Source: Neolewinella agarilytica (lineage in GTDB: Bacteria > Bacteroidota > Bacteroidia > Chitinophagales > Saprospiraceae). From it: a stretch of DNA of 64,000 nucleotides. Where the stretch lies: NCBI RefSeq assembly GCF_900110645.1, contig NZ_FOFB01000002.1, positions 248,001 through 312,000 on the forward strand, in the 5' to 3' direction. Below the pieces are notes generated by a model. It was not told the DNA's origin. It did not search any database and saw only the letters and a list, made by a program, of their open reading frames with translations. Position numbers and translations under genes: made by a program. Below, one piece after another: positions 27,550 through 35,382 of the stretch (the stretch's first letter is position 1; every line of letters starts with the position of its first letter).

Positions 27550-28255
27550 GTTTCGAAAAGTAGAGACTGGAAAAATATTGCTTTCTATTTTGTTCGCAGG
27601 GCTGGTCATTCACTTGTTTTCATATGCCTCAATTCCTGATGACTTTGATGAGTATGTCAAAGATAATATTCGGGTGTATTCCACAAATAACATGGCTTTG
27701 TGGTTCGGATTGCTGTATCCGATTACAATAATACTAGCAACGTGGTTCATTGTAAGCCCTGAAGAGGATGCCGAGTCAGCTATGTTTTACTCGTCTTATC
27801 GCTTGAAATGGGCACATGTTTTCCTAGCAAAACTGTCGGTGCTGATCTATATTTGCTTAGGTATAGCTTTGATTAATTATGCGCTTAATGCACTTTTTTT
27901 AACTAAGATTAATAATTTCGAGTACAACGATATTTTAGAAAATGAACTTATCAGGACTTGTCACAAATACCTTCAGGCTTTTTTTAGTGGTGTTCTTTTG
28001 TCTTCTTTTTCGTTTTTAATGTTCTCAATCATTCGTAGTGCGAAAGGGTATCTGATAACATCTTTATTTTTATTGATTTTGTGCATTCCTATAGTAATGG
28101 AAAAGAACATTGCTGTTTTGCCATATAGCTTACAATTGTATGTTCAGATTAATGATGTGGAGAGTTGGAAAGTTGTCACTTTTTCATTGCTGTTTTCAGT
28201 AGGGTTAATCCCTTTGACTACATTTCTCTATTTAAGGAGAAGTCGGAATCTGTAG
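27518..28255 (+). CDS. ABC transporter membrane subunit
   Basis: A 245-residue protein with about six hydrophobic helices (around residues 19-37, 65-83, 100-125, 150-172, 180-200 and 216-236) and short charged loops. No sequence family is recognisable beyond an ABC-2-like permease. It starts 32 nt inside the ATPase gene, which implies coupled translation and a 2+2 transporter. Base composition is AT-rich like the ATPase gene. Its stop marks the right edge of the island. Confidence 0.75.
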   Translation: MSWLTRTLPIEFRKVETGKILLSILFAGLVIHLFSYASIPDDFDEYVKDNIRVYSTNNMALWFGLLYPITIILATWFIVSPEEDAESAMFYSSYRLKWAHVFLAKLSVLIYICLGIALINYALNALFLTKINNFEYNDILENELIRTCHKYLQAFFSGVLLSSFSFLMFSIIRSAKGYLITSLFLLILCIPIVMEKNIAVLPYSLQLYVQINDVESWKVVTFSLLFSVGLIPLTTFLYLRRSRNL

Positions 28256-28331
28256 TTTTTTAGCCAATCTAGCCAAGAACTCAGAGTGCCTCTGGGCTTT
28301 CTGGCGGCTTGCTATGAATGCCAATCCTATC

Positions 28332-28376
28332 TTGCACCTGTGCCCGCGCGCCCCCGTTGAACTTGCCGAAGTGCCC
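28332..28376 (+). repeat. Dispersed word, long intergenic copy
   Basis: CTTGCACCTGTGCCCGCGCG, then CCCCCGTTGAACTTGCCGAA and GTGCCC. It matches the coding copy at 11703 over about 45 bp with a few changes, showing that the repeat has a longer form. It lies in the 241-nt gap before rnr, where nothing else is visible. Confidence 0.75.
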
Positions 28377-28496
28377 TTCAAAGAAACTTTTCCCCCTCCC
28401 CATCCGTTTACCTCTTCAAGTACCAAATAACCCAAACCAAGCGCCATCACTCTGATGGCCCGGCAGCAACGGGCTGCCGCAACACCCAATATTTAC

Positions 28497-30851
28497 ATGT
28501 CTAAGAATAAGATTAAGGGCACTAAGCTCAAGGCGCGCGATTTAGAACGCGCCATCCTCAAAGAGTTAAAACTCAACGACCGCAAGCAATACAACCCCAA
28601 GCAACTGATCCGCAAGCTGAAAGTGAAAAACAGCCAGGACAGCGTGCTCTCCGCCCTCGAAAAACTGGCTAAAGCCGGTACGATTAAGGCCACGGACAAC
28701 TACAAGTTCCAGATTGCTCGCGATTACCAACAAAAAACATCCTCTGATTACCTCGAAGGCCGCGTTGACCAAACGCGCTCCGGCGATGCCTACATCGTCG
28801 TAGATGGTGACGGCGAAGATATCTTCGTCCCCGGCCGCCGCCTGGCCGGTGCCATGGACGGCGATAAGGTAAAAGTCCGTTACTGGACGCCTACCCGCCG
28901 CCGCAAGCCCGAAGGTGAAGTCGTCGAAGTGCTCGAACGCAGCGTAACCCACTTCGTCGGCACCTATAAAGAGTACCCGAAGTACGCCGAAGTGGAGGTC
29001 GACATGGTCGGCGCACCCAAGCTACTCGTCGCCGTACACCGGGCCGAAAACCTCGGTGCGGAGAACAACGAGAAAGTAGTGGTCCGCATCGATAGCTGGG
29101 AGCCCAACCGCTTCAAGCAACTCTCCGGCACCCTCACCGCCGTACTCGGCGAAGAAGGGTCGAGTGAAATCGAGATGCAGTCCATTCTCATCAACAACGG
29201 CTTCCAGATCACCTTCCCCGAAGACGTGATCCGCGAAAGCGAGGCCCTGCCGAGCAAGATCAGCCCCCAGGAGATCAACATTCGCCGCGATATGCGGGAG
29301 GTGACGACTTTTACCATTGACCCACTGACGGCCAAAGACTTTGATGACGCCCTGTCCTTACAAGTACTCGAAAACGGTCAGCTGGAAATCGGTGTACACA
29401 TCGCCGACGTTTCCCACTACGTTCGCCCCGGTAGCGCGCTGGATAAGGAAGCCGCCGAACGGACCACGAGTGTTTACCTTGTCGACCGCGTTTGCCCCAT
29501 GCTCCCCGAGCGGATCTCCAACGAGCTCTGTAGCTTGCGGCCGCACGAAGACAAGCTGACCTTCAGTGCTGTCTTCACTATGGATCCGAAAACGTACGCC
29601 ATCCGCAAGCGTTGGTTCGGCCGTACGGTGACCCACTCCGACCGCCGCTTCACCTACGAAGAGGCCCAGGAAGTGCTCGACACGGGCAAGGGAGATTTCA
29701 AGGAAGAACTGTTCCTGCTGGACAAGATATCGAAGCACCTGCGTAAGAAGCGCTTCAAGGCTGGCTCCATTGATTTCAATTCCAACGAAGTGCGCTTCAA
29801 GCTGGACGAAGACGGCACCCCACTCTCCGTCTACATCAAGGAACGGATTGATACCAACATGCTCATCGAAGACTTCATGCTATTGGCGAACCGCGAGGTG
29901 GCGGCCTTTATGAACAAGAAGAGTGAACGGCTGAAGGACGTAATTCCCTTCGTCTTCCGTGTACACGACGAGCCGAACATGGAGAAGGTCGAAGAGCTGG
30001 CCCTCTTCGCCGAAGCCCTTGGCTATAAGATGGACCTGCGGACGCCGCAGAGCATCGCCAACAGCTACAATGCTTTGCTGGCCAAGAAGGAAGAAGACCC
30101 GATGGTGAAGATGCTCGCGCCCATCGCCATTCGTACCATGGCCAAGGCCGTCTATACCACGGAAAACATCGGTCACTACGGACTGGGATTTGAAGATTAT
30201 ACCCACTTCACCAGCCCGATCCGCCGCTACGCTGACGTAATGGTGCACCGCATCCTGGCGGCTAACCTCGAAAAGGGAAGTCTTTACAAGATGAACCCCA
30301 TGAAGCTGGAGGAAATCTGTAAGCACATCAGTGCCCAGGAGCGCAAAGCCGTGACGGCAGAGCGGGAATCCATCAAGTATAAGCAGACGGAGTTCATGCT
30401 GGACAACGTTGGTGAAGAGTTTGACGGTGTCATTAACGGCCTGGCTGACTTTGGCGTCTTCGTGGAGCTTACCGACAATTATGTGGAAGGCATGATCACC
30501 TACGCGGATATGGACGAGCCCTACGATATTGGTTCGGGTAAGCTCTCCATCACCGGCCGCAAGTCCGGTAAGAAACTCAAGATGGGCGATCGCTTGCGGG
30601 TACGCATCGAGGATGTGGACCTGGAGCGCCGCCGGATTGATATGGCACTGGTGAAAGTCCTGGAAATACATGGAGACGATACCTCTTCCGGCAAAAGTGG
30701 TAATAAGTCTTCGTCCAGGTCTCGTTCCGGGCGTTCGTCTTCAGGAGCAGGCGCGGCCGCAGGTGCAAAGAAGGGTAGGGGAGCAAAGAAGACCTCCTCG
30801 GCACCCGCGGCGAAGCCGCGGAAGTCGCGTACACCACGGAAGCGGAAGTAA
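28497..30851 (+). CDS. rnr: Ribonuclease R
   Basis: Start ATG 28497 (MSKNKIKGTKLKARDLERAI) gives 784 residues. An in-frame ATG at 28455 lies in a small palindrome and is less likely. Layout: N-terminal wHTH-like region (to about 80), cold-shock OB domains (about 90-240), the RNB catalytic domain with DPLTAKDFDDALSL holding the metal-binding aspartates, an S1 domain (EFDGVINGLADFGVFVEL), and a Ser/Arg/Lys-rich tail. The enzyme is a 3'-5' exonuclease that degrades structured RNA. A dispersed-word copy is built into the basic tail (30750) as GAGAAAGA. A strong terminator follows at 30941. Confidence 0.93.
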   Translation: MSKNKIKGTKLKARDLERAILKELKLNDRKQYNPKQLIRKLKVKNSQDSVLSALEKLAKAGTIKATDNYKFQIARDYQQKTSSDYLEGRVDQTRSGDAYIVVDGDGEDIFVPGRRLAGAMDGDKVKVRYWTPTRRRKPEGEVVEVLERSVTHFVGTYKEYPKYAEVEVDMVGAPKLLVAVHRAENLGAENNEKVVVRIDSWEPNRFKQLSGTLTAVLGEEGSSEIEMQSILINNGFQITFPEDVIRESEALPSKISPQEINIRRDMREVTTFTIDPLTAKDFDDALSLQVLENGQLEIGVHIADVSHYVRPGSALDKEAAERTTSVYLVDRVCPMLPERISNELCSLRPHEDKLTFSAVFTMDPKTYAIRKRWFGRTVTHSDRRFTYEEAQEVLDTGKGDFKEELFLLDKISKHLRKKRFKAGSIDFNSNEVRFKLDEDGTPLSVYIKERIDTNMLIEDFMLLANREVAAFMNKKSERLKDVIPFVFRVHDEPNMEKVEELALFAEALGYKMDLRTPQSIANSYNALLAKKEEDPMVKMLAPIAIRTMAKAVYTTENIGHYGLGFEDYTHFTSPIRRYADVMVHRILAANLEKGSLYKMNPMKLEEICKHISAQERKAVTAERESIKYKQTEFMLDNVGEEFDGVINGLADFGVFVELTDNYVEGMITYADMDEPYDIGSGKLSITGRKSGKKLKMGDRLRVRIEDVDLERRRIDMALVKVLEIHGDDTSSGKSGNKSSSRSRSGRSSSGAGAAAGAKKGRGAKKTSSAPAAKPRKSRTPRKRK
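30750..30770 (-). repeat. Dispersed word, coding copy in the rnr tail
   Basis: GGCGCGGCCGCAGGTGCAAA in reverse orientation, encoding GAAAGAK within the basic C-terminal tail. Confidence 0.75.
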
Positions 30852-30940
30852 GCTTTCGTTTAGTGATAAAAGCGGGAACATGAGTCGTCCCTCATTTTCG
30901 GATTAGATGACGGTGTTTTCTGGTAAATAATAGGATTTTT

Positions 30941-31003
30941 AGCGGTCAGCGGACAGCATTCAGGCAAAACGGCTCTGAATGCTGTCCGCTGATCGCTTTT
31001 TTA
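30941..31003 (+). terminator. rnr terminator
   Basis: A 22-nt arm AGCGGTCAGCGGACAGCATT-CA pairs with 30976-30997 with one G-T pair across a 13-nt loop, followed by TTTTTT. A strong intrinsic terminator. Confidence 0.85.
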
Positions 31004-31107
31004 TACCGACCGAACCAGGTTCCATCCGAGAAAACACAGAAAAGGCTGCCCAAACTCCGGGATGAGCCATGTTTTCTTTTGAGTGAAGGTAAAGCGGACC
31101 TCGAAGC

Positions 31108-31167
31108 GTCCCGCAGTATTGCGGGATCTTCAAGCGTTCGCGTGACCCGAGCTTGCGATTACCCTAC
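31108..31167 (+). repeat. Repeat C, copy 1
   Basis: A 60-nt unit starting GTCCCGCAGTATTGCGGGA and ending ATTACCCTAC, with an internal TCCCGC/GCGGGA dyad. It aligns without gaps to 51571-51630 at about 80% identity by eye. Confidence 0.65.
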
Positions 31168-31440
31168 ATCTTCGAGCTTTTCTCTTGGAGCTGGTCTACG
31201 GCTTCATCTTCGTTGGCCGCCATCATCGTCTCAATGGGTTAAAAGGAGTATTACGTTGTCCGGTTTACTTCCATCTCCCGCCCATCTCCGTCAGCAAATC
31301 CAATCCGTAAAAGCAGATTTTTAACCCAAAAGGAAAAATTGATCACCTCTCGGGAAGAACGGGTAAGCCTTCGGCCCTTTGCGGGCTCCATCTTTGTATT
31401 ATCAAATCAAAACGGCCGTTGGCCACTAACTTATAATACA

Positions 31441-32145
31441 ATGAAAAATTTCGTTCAACTTCTTTCCCTCTTCGCCCTCGTGCTGACTTTTTCTTTCTCC
31501 GCTTCCGCCCAAATGGCGCACAAAGACGCCATGTCCGCTAAAGGAGAAGATGCCATGATGGCGAAGAAAGCCGCTCCTACGGTCATTCAACTTAGCCAGA
31601 CCGAAGGTGTATACGAAACTACCCAGCTCAACCTCGCTCCCGGTGACTACATCTTTGAAGTTACTAACCGAGACGTAGCCAAGGACCTTGGCTTCTACCT
31701 CCAGGATAAAACGGATGCGCAGGTAGCTAACTCCGGCCTCGAAGCACTCGTAGGTAAGGGAGAAACCAGCCGCACGGGAGTTGTTACCCTCACCGAAGGA
31801 AGCTACCAGTACAGCTGCCCGCTAAACCCGACACCACACTACGCCGTAAACGTAGGTACCCCCCGCGTGATCCACCTCGAGCAAACCGAAGGAACCTACA
31901 CCACCACCGGCCTGGCCCTGACGCCTGGTTTCTACGTCTTTGAGGTAGAAAACCTGGGGGTGGAGAAAGATCTCGGTTTTTACCTGCAGGATGCTCAAGG
32001 CGCTCAGGTAGCTTCTTCCGGCCTGAAAGAACTGGTGGGCAATGGTGAGACCAGCCGCAGCGGAATCGTATACCTGCCCGCCGGTGACTACCAGTACAGC
32101 TGTCCGCTGAACCCTACCGCTCATTTCGAGCTGAAAGTGAAATAA
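31441..32145 (+). CDS. Periplasmic protein with two tandem cupredoxin-like repeats
   Basis: A 234-residue protein with signal peptide (LLSLFALVLTFSFSASAQ) started at ATG 31441. After a Met/Lys/Ala-rich spacer come two copies of a unit of about 85 residues. Each has VIxLxQTEGxYxTT, LxPGxYxFEVxNxxVxKDLGFYLQD, xVxSGLxxLVGxGETSRxGxV and YQYSCPLNPTxH. The Cys-Pro-x-Asn-Pro-x-x-His end resembles the metal-binding loop of cupredoxins, although a full His-Cys-His-Met site is not clear. Copper or electron-transfer function is therefore only suggested. A -7-like box lies at 31389 and a terminator follows the gene at 32180. Confidence 0.7.
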   Translation: MKNFVQLLSLFALVLTFSFSASAQMAHKDAMSAKGEDAMMAKKAAPTVIQLSQTEGVYETTQLNLAPGDYIFEVTNRDVAKDLGFYLQDKTDAQVANSGLEALVGKGETSRTGVVTLTEGSYQYSCPLNPTPHYAVNVGTPRVIHLEQTEGTYTTTGLALTPGFYVFEVENLGVEKDLGFYLQDAQGAQVASSGLKELVGNGETSRSGIVYLPAGDYQYSCPLNPTAHFELKVK

Positions 32146-32179
32146 TTGACCTCGTCCGCAAGACCAAATGAATGCATGG

Positions 32180-32215
32180 CCGGGCCATCCTGTAAGGGGA
32201 TGGTCCGGTTTTTTT
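32180..32215 (+). terminator. Terminator of the cupredoxin-like gene
   Basis: CCGGGCCATCC pairs with GGATGGTCCGG across a 7-nt loop, then TTTTTTT. Confidence 0.85.
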
Positions 32216-32436
32216 AGCGAAAAGAGAGACTTAAAATCGCTTTTTGCATAAAAAATCGGGATTGGGGGCCGTTAATTTTACGTTAAACACCCGGGGCTAA
32301 ATTCCCAGCTAAGTGGGTGTAAGTCCTTAATTTGTAGCAAATTACGCTTAACGCTAAAGTCTTAAAAAACGGTAACAGGTATAACTAAGTACCGTTCTAT
32401 ACGTCTTTACTTATGAAAGGTCCGCCGGACCGGAAC

Positions 32437-32444
32437 TACTTTTG
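32437..32444 (+). promoter_or_regulatory. -7 promoter box of the first Skp-like gene
   Basis: TACTTTTG fits the Bacteroidota consensus TAnnTTTG; predicted start of transcription about 20 nt before the ATG at 32469. Confidence 0.6.
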
Positions 32445-32468
32445 AACCCTAAATAAAGAACCAACATC

Positions 32469-32987
32469 ATGCGCATACGTACCCCCTTCATCGTTGCCCT
32501 GCTTGCTTTCATTGGCTTTGGTGCCCAACTGGATGCTCAGAAAATTGCCTCCGTAGACATGGAAAAAATCCTGAGTAGCATTACGGAATACCAGGATGCT
32601 CAGGAGCAACTCGACCAGCTGGCCGCCAAGTGGCAGCAGGAAATCAACCAGCAATACGACGCCATCAAAGGCATGTATAACAAGTATCAGGCCGAGCAGG
32701 TGCTGCTAAGCGAAGATCAGCGTGTACAGCGCGAAGAAGAGATCATCGCTAAGGAGAAGTCTGTTCGCGACATGCAACGCCAGCGCTTCGGCCCCGAGGG
32801 CGCGCTCTTCGAGCGCCGTCAGGAGCTCGTTAAGCCCATCCAGGATGCCGTTTACGAAGCAATTGAAAGCTACGCCAGCACCCGCGGCTATGACTTCATC
32901 TTTGACCGCGCCGGTGCTGCAGGTATCATCTTCAGCAATGATACTTACGATAAGACCGACGACATCCTCCGTGCCCTCAAGAACTAA
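32469..32987 (+). CDS. OmpH/Skp-family periplasmic chaperone, copy 1
   Basis: A 172-residue protein with a signal peptide (FIVALLAFIGFGAQLDAQ), then IASVDMEKILSSITEYQDAQ, a long charged coiled coil (about 45-125), and the C-terminal RGYDFIFDRAGAAGIIFSN typical of OmpH/Skp. These trimeric chaperones carry unfolded outer-membrane proteins through the periplasm. A paralogue lies 143 nt downstream with its own promoter, followed by murI. Duplicated ompH genes before murI are common in Bacteroidota. Confidence 0.88.
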   Translation: MRIRTPFIVALLAFIGFGAQLDAQKIASVDMEKILSSITEYQDAQEQLDQLAAKWQQEINQQYDAIKGMYNKYQAEQVLLSEDQRVQREEEIIAKEKSVRDMQRQRFGPEGALFERRQELVKPIQDAVYEAIESYASTRGYDFIFDRAGAAGIIFSNDTYDKTDDILRALKN

Positions 32988-33083
32988 GGCTGCTGACGAA
33001 ACAGCCCAATCCGTAAATAATCCCAATCAACGCCCAACCAAGGGCATCATTACTATTGTCTTTTAAGGGTGCGTTTCCTTAAC

Positions 33084-33091
33084 TATCTTTG
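33084..33091 (+). promoter_or_regulatory. -7 promoter box of the second Skp-like gene
   Basis: TATCTTTG, an exact TAnnTTTG match, 39 nt before ATG 33131. Confidence 0.7.
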
Positions 33092-33130
33092 CACCCGCTA
33101 AAAAAATTGACAACTACTCAATCAACGAAA

Positions 33131-33637
33131 ATGAAAAAGTTCCTCCAAATTGCCATGATGGCCGTGCTGGTCTTCGCTGCAACGGCTACGGCCTCTGCTC
33201 AGAAGTTCGGCTACGTAAACTCCGCCGAAATTCTCGCTGAACTTCCAGCTATGAAAGCTGCCGAGTCTAACCTCGAAGGTCTGCAGAAGCAGCTCCAGAA
33301 AAAAGGCCAGGCTATGGTCCAGAATTTTGAAACCGATTACCGCGCCCTTCAGGAGAAGGCTCAGGCTGGTGAGCTGACGCCAAAGGCCCAGCAGGAAGAA
33401 GCTACTAAGCTGGAAACCCGCCAGAAGGAAATCGCTGCTTTCGAGCAGCAGATGGTGGCTGACCTCCAGAAAAAGCGCGCTGAACTCCTCGAGCCGATCT
33501 ACAAATCCGTCAACGACGCCATCGCTGCTGTCGCTAAGGAGAAAGGTTACCAGTTCATCTTCGATCAGCAGGTACTTCTCTTCGGAGAAGAAACGGCTGA
33601 CGTAAGCGCTGACGTTAAAACAAAGCTCGGGCTTTAA
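33131..33637 (+). CDS. OmpH/Skp-family periplasmic chaperone, copy 2
   Basis: Start ATG 33131 (MKKFLQIAMMAVLVFAATAT, cleavage near SAQ) gives 168 residues. After KFGYVNSAEILAELPAMKAAE comes a Gln/Lys/Glu-rich coiled coil and the C-terminal GYQFIFDQQVLLFGEETADVS. Same fold as copy 1 but clearly diverged. An exact -7 box lies upstream. Directly behind the stop begins a heptamer repeat array that runs into murI. Confidence 0.88.
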   Translation: MKKFLQIAMMAVLVFAATATASAQKFGYVNSAEILAELPAMKAAESNLEGLQKQLQKKGQAMVQNFETDYRALQEKAQAGELTPKAQQEEATKLETRQKEIAAFEQQMVADLQKKRAELLEPIYKSVNDAIAAVAKEKGYQFIFDQQVLLFGEETADVSADVKTKLGL

Positions 33638-33640
33638 ACA

Positions 33641-33770
33641 AGTTGCAGGTGGCAAGTTGCAGGTTGTACCCTGACAACCTGCAACCTGCATCTCACAACC
33701 TGCAACATGCAACCTGCAACTCGCAACCTGCAACCTGCAACCCGCAACCTGCAACCTGCAACCTGCACAA
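33641..33770. repeat. Heptamer array (AACCTGC) between skp2 and murI
   Basis: About 130 nt of the unit AACCTGC and its complement: reverse-type copies first (GTTGCAGGTGGCAAGTTGCA), then many forward copies with small variants (AACATGC, AACTCGC, AACCCGC). It covers the whole intergenic space and the first 20 codons of the only open murI frame. Short pieces of the same unit occur at 56207-56231 and 58149-58168. Confidence 0.85.
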
Positions 33771-34585
33771 TTGGAGTCTTCGACTCCGGCATTGGCGGCC
33801 TCTCGGTCGCCAATGCTATTTCCGGGCTATTGCCCCGGGAATCTATACTTTACGTAGCGGACAATGCCCGGGCGCCCTACGGCCCCCAGCCTGCCGAGTC
33901 CATTCTGGCTTACAGCCATGAGATTACCCGCTGGCTTATCGCCACCGGAGCGAAGATGATTGTTGTTGCCTGCAATACGGCGACGAGCATTGCCATCGAC
34001 AGCCTGCGGGAACGCTTTCCGGAAATACCTTTCGTCGGCCTGGAGCCGGCCGTGAAGCCGGCGGCAGCCGGCCGGCGCGTAGGCGTGTTGGCCACGGCGG
34101 CTACGCTGAACAGCCCCCGCTACCTGGCGCTCAAAGAGCGCTACCTGGCGGATCGGCCCATCTACGAAAACCCCTGCGTTGGCCTGGTGCCATTGATTGA
34201 GCAGGAAAGCTCCGGTAGCCAGGTGTTAGCGGCAAAATTGCACGCTATTCTGGACCCCATGCTGGAAGACGGGCTGGATACCCTGGTGCTGGGCTGCACC
34301 CATTACCCGATGATCAGGGAAGACATTCAGGCGGTTTGTGGATCGGGGGTTACTATCATTGACCCGGCTCCTGCCGCAGCCCGGCAAGTCAGGCGCTTGC
34401 TTCAGGAGCATGACTTGGAAGTGGAGGCGAGTCCCTCATTGCTTTCTGGTAACTTCCCCTGCACCCGCGTCCGCGCCCACGATTTCTTTGCTACCGGCAG
34501 CAGCCAGCCCTTGCAACGTGCGCTCCTTTGCCTACCTTCGCTCAACGATCACCGGCGTTTGCTGGTGCCCAATCAATCCTTGTAA
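33707..34585 (+). CDS. murI: Glutamate racemase with repeat-encoded N-terminus
   Basis: The conserved enzyme begins at IGVFDSGIGGLSVANAI. In front stand about 20 residues (MQPATRNLQPATRN...) translated from the AACCTGC repeat array. The only in-frame ATG is in the repeat at 33707, so the native start seems to have been overwritten. The two catalytic cysteines are in VVACNTATS and LGCTHYP, with the catalytic Asp in FDSGIGG. The enzyme makes D-glutamate for peptidoglycan. Near the C-terminus a dispersed-word copy (34459) encodes PCTRVRAH just before the conserved DFFATG. The N-terminal extension makes expression level or start site uncertain, but the gene is presumably essential. Confidence 0.9.
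   Translation: MQPATRNLQPATRNLQPATCTIGVFDSGIGGLSVANAISGLLPRESILYVADNARAPYGPQPAESILAYSHEITRWLIATGAKMIVVACNTATSIAIDSLRERFPEIPFVGLEPAVKPAAAGRRVGVLATAATLNSPRYLALKERYLADRPIYENPCVGLVPLIEQESSGSQVLAAKLHAILDPMLEDGLDTLVLGCTHYPMIREDIQAVCGSGVTIIDPAPAAARQVRRLLQEHDLEVEASPSLLSGNFPCTRVRAHDFFATGSSQPLQRALLCLPSLNDHRRLLVPNQSL
34459..34480 (+). repeat. Dispersed word, coding copy in murI
   Basis: CTGCACCCGCGTCCGCGCCC read as CTRVRAH immediately before the conserved FFATG segment. Confidence 0.8.
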
Positions 34586-34599
34586 AGGCTTTTATCATT

Positions 34600-35052
34600 A
34601 TGGCATTCGACCTGCTGCACCCCACCCGGAAAAACATTCACAAGCTCTACGCTGCGCACTCTTCGGAACTCCGCAACCTCATCCCCGAAGGGCTCAACAA
34701 TAACCTCGTCTGGAATGCCGGCCACGTCGTGGCCACGATGGAGTTACTCACCTATGGTCTGGCCGGCCTGAAGACGCCTTCCGGAAAGGAATTCATTGAT
34801 CGCTACCGTAAGGGAAGTAAGCCTGAAGGGCCCGTTTCTGCGGAAGAACAGGCTTACATCGCCGATCGCCTGCTCTCAGGGGTGACTCAGCTCGAGGCAG
34901 ATTTGAAGAGCCTTGACTTCAGTAACTTCCGGGAATACACGACCAGTTATGGCGTTACCCTGAGCAATATCGATGACGCCCTGGCCTTTAATAATTTACA
35001 CGAGGCAATGCACCTGGGAACGATGCTGGCCATTTGGAACCTGCTCAAGTAG
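34600..35052 (+). CDS. DinB-superfamily protein
   Basis: Start ATG 34600 gives 150 residues; an upstream extension overlaps murI and is rejected. The four-helix pattern with NLVWNAGHVVATMELLTYG and the C-terminal NNLHEAMHLGTMLAI places metal-binding histidines as in DinB/YfiT-like proteins (DUF664-type). These bind a divalent metal; some are bacillithiol- or mycothiol-type transferases, but the role here is unknown. It lies 14 nt after murI and is probably cotranscribed with it. Confidence 0.75.
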   Translation: MAFDLLHPTRKNIHKLYAAHSSELRNLIPEGLNNNLVWNAGHVVATMELLTYGLAGLKTPSGKEFIDRYRKGSKPEGPVSAEEQAYIADRLLSGVTQLEADLKSLDFSNFREYTTSYGVTLSNIDDALAFNNLHEAMHLGTMLAIWNLLK

Positions 35053-35382
35053 CTTCCTCCACTATTTTCCTTATCTTCGCAGCGAAATAAAATGACTACA
35101 AGAATTTGCCTGCAAATGTGCGGCAGCCGCCGGTCTTTAAAGCGGACCACCGGCGGGATGAAGAACCTCCTCTGACACATTAGTGTCGACTGCCCTTCGT
35201 GGCAACCTCTCCCTCCCATTCCAAGGCTGTTTTATCTCCATTGCACCGGGCGATGCTGCCTCCTCTGTATTAGATCGGAGGCGCGGACGCAGGTGCAGTG
35301 AATGGATCGTTTGAAAGCAAAGAATGATTGCAAACGAACCAAGCTGTCATCTTGAATATCTAACCAAGTCATTATATAAATC
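35053..35382. other. Structured leader region of pnp with a possible short ORF
   Basis: A -7-like TATCTTCG at 35072-35079 precedes a 27-codon frame (35092-35175, MTTRICLQMCGSRRSLKRTT...). Within it is a perfect 8-bp hairpin (CCGCCGGT at 35127-35134 with ACCGGCGG at 35149-35156). A dispersed-word copy follows at 35280. The rpsO gene often found before pnp is absent. Peptide coding is unproven. Confidence 0.4.
35280..35300 (-). repeat. Dispersed word, intergenic copy before pnp
   Basis: GGCGCGGACGCAGGTGCAGT in reverse orientation; a half-copy TCCATTGCACCGGGCG faces it at 35236-35251, making a loose inverted pair. Confidence 0.75.

Larger units (their letters stand above)
30852..31440. other. 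Gap between rnr and the cupredoxin-like gene
   Basis: Holds the rnr terminator (30941-31003), repeat C (31108-31167) with a small GCGGGA-type dyad, and a promoter-like CATCTTTG at 31389-31396 about 45 nt before the next ATG. A short plus-strand frame at 31079-31324 has no family features and overlaps repeat C, so I do not call it a gene. Confidence 0.5.
32146..32468. other. Gap with terminator and long leader of the first Skp-like gene
   Basis: After the terminator at 32180-32215 there is an AT-rich stretch with a weak hairpin (ACACCC...GGGTGT, 32287-32320) and a good promoter box at 32437-32444. No gene or RNA family is recognised. Confidence 0.5.

Noticed and set aside
28455..28496. Upstream ATG for rnr
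   Set aside because: The 14 added residues lie over a small palindrome and the second ATG fits the family N-terminus better.
31079..31324. Plus-strand frame of 81 codons
   Set aside because: It overlaps repeat C and low-complexity sequence, with no recognisable features.
33641..33772. CRISPR-like look of the AACCTGC array
   Set aside because: Units are 7 bp and contiguous, with no unique spacers and no cas genes in the window.
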